Part shown: positions 13,032 through 13,499 of the stretch, in pieces
Position numbering within the stretch: position 1 is the first letter of the stretch
Layout: each line of letters starts with the position of its first letter
DNA from: Candidatus Methylomirabilota bacterium
GTDB taxonomy: Bacteria > Methylomirabilota > Methylomirabilia > Methylomirabilales > CSP1-5
Assembly: GCA_023249165.1 (NCBI GenBank)
Contig: JAHFDE010000049.1
Coordinates: 1 to 13,499 of the forward strand
DNA length: 13,499 nt
Direction: 5' to 3'
Made by a program: the position numbers and the translations under genes
The notes under the pieces: generated by a model
Told to the model about the DNA's origin: nothing
The model's input: the letters and a program-made list of their open reading frames with translations, nothing else
Databases searched by the model: none

Positions 13032-13499
13032 ATGTTCGTCGACATCGCCCAGATCCCCGCAGAGGGTCTGGACGTCCAGTTTCGCGGGACCGAGGACTTT
13101 CTGGACCCCTCAGGGGAGCGCGTTCATCTTCTCCGGCCGGTCGAGGCCGCGCTGCATTTCTGCCGGAACCCAACCGGGGTCCTTGTGCGGGGGCAGATCT
13201 CCTCTGACCTTCAGCTCCATTGCAGTCGGTGCTTCGAGCTGTTTACCCTCCAAGTCCGTGAGGGGTTTGAGGTACAGTATCGCGGCCCTCTCGGGGCGGA
13301 GGTGGGGGAGGAGCACGAGCTGGGGCACGAGGAACTCGATGTGGACTTTCTCGACGGCTCGCGAATCAGCGTGGAAGGGCTTGTGCGGGAAAATGTTCTG
13401 CTCACACTGCCTGTGCAAGCTCTCTGCCACGACGAATGTCGGGGGCTGTGTCCCCAGTGCGGCATCAACCTGAACCGGGAGACCTGCCCGTGTTCCTCC
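13032..13499 (+). CDS. yceD: DUF177/YceD family protein, 3' end outside the window
   Basis: The frame is open from ATG 13032 to the last base (156 codons) with no stop, so the gene is cut by the window edge. The YceD (DUF177) family is linked to 23S rRNA accumulation and usually precedes rpmF (ribosomal protein L32) and fatty-acid genes; that neighbourhood would lie just to the right. Visible features are LHCSRCFE (Cys64, Cys67) in the middle and a C-terminal CHDECRGLCPQCGINLNRETCPC-type cysteine cluster (Cys132, 136, 140, 143, 152, 154), which together could bind metal. GGTGA (13021-13025) lies 6 nt before the ATG. Family assignment rests on the cysteine pattern and LxVDFLDG region. Confidence 0.85.
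   Translation, partial: MFVDIAQIPAEGLDVQFRGTEDFLDPSGERVHLLRPVEAALHFCRNPTGVLVRGQISSDLQLHCSRCFELFTLQVREGFEVQYRGPLGAEVGEEHELGHEELDVDFLDGSRISVEGLVRENVLLTLPVQALCHDECRGLCPQCGINLNRETCPCSS

Overview
The window is a GC-rich, gene-dense bacterial segment in which every gene lies on the + strand. It carries a large part of the oxidative TCA cycle plus its link to the respiratory quinone pool. No ribosomal RNA or phylogenetic marker is present, so the host can only be guessed. The E. coli-type FrdABCD, the IRP-type aconitase, the C-terminally anchored NDH-2 and the GC-rich coding would fit a deep-branching Gram-negative-type phylum such as Candidatus Methylomirabilota (NC10/Rokubacteria) or a deltaproteobacterial or Nitrospirota-like lineage. 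This is a low-confidence inference.

Layout. Bases 1-240 are a leader with a candidate promoter and a terminator-like hairpin. Then come icd (isocitrate dehydrogenase), mdh (malate dehydrogenase) and a four-gene fumarate reductase/succinate dehydrogenase block frdA-frdB-frdC-frdD with overlaps or very short gaps. After a 147-bp spacer holding a palindromic repeat and a TATAAT box come acnA and, overlapping it by one base, ndh (type II NADH:quinone dehydrogenase). A new promoter candidate precedes sucC-sucD (succinyl-CoA synthetase). A 138-bp palindromic element and an intrinsic terminator-like hairpin separate sucD from ndk (nucleoside diphosphate kinase). At the right edge a perfect-consensus sigma70 promoter (TTGACA-17-TATAAT) drives a DUF177/YceD gene cut off by the window end.

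Function. The cluster supplies aconitase, isocitrate dehydrogenase, succinyl-CoA synthetase, succinate/fumarate oxidoreductase and malate dehydrogenase. Citrate synthase, the 2-oxoglutarate step and fumarase are not here. Electrons reach the quinone pool through FrdABCD and NDH-2. Ndk can equilibrate the nucleoside triphosphate formed by SucCD.

The coding genes are recognisable housekeeping enzymes. The most unusual material is in the spacers. Two 82-bp inverted-repeat elements built from degenerate 7-bp units sit between icd/mdh and between sucC/sucD; the second encodes the SucC C-terminus and occupies the sucD ribosome-binding region. A separate palindromic family shares an identical 15-mer that begins exactly at the stop codons of frdD and sucD. 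No stretch longer than 300 bases is without a gene.
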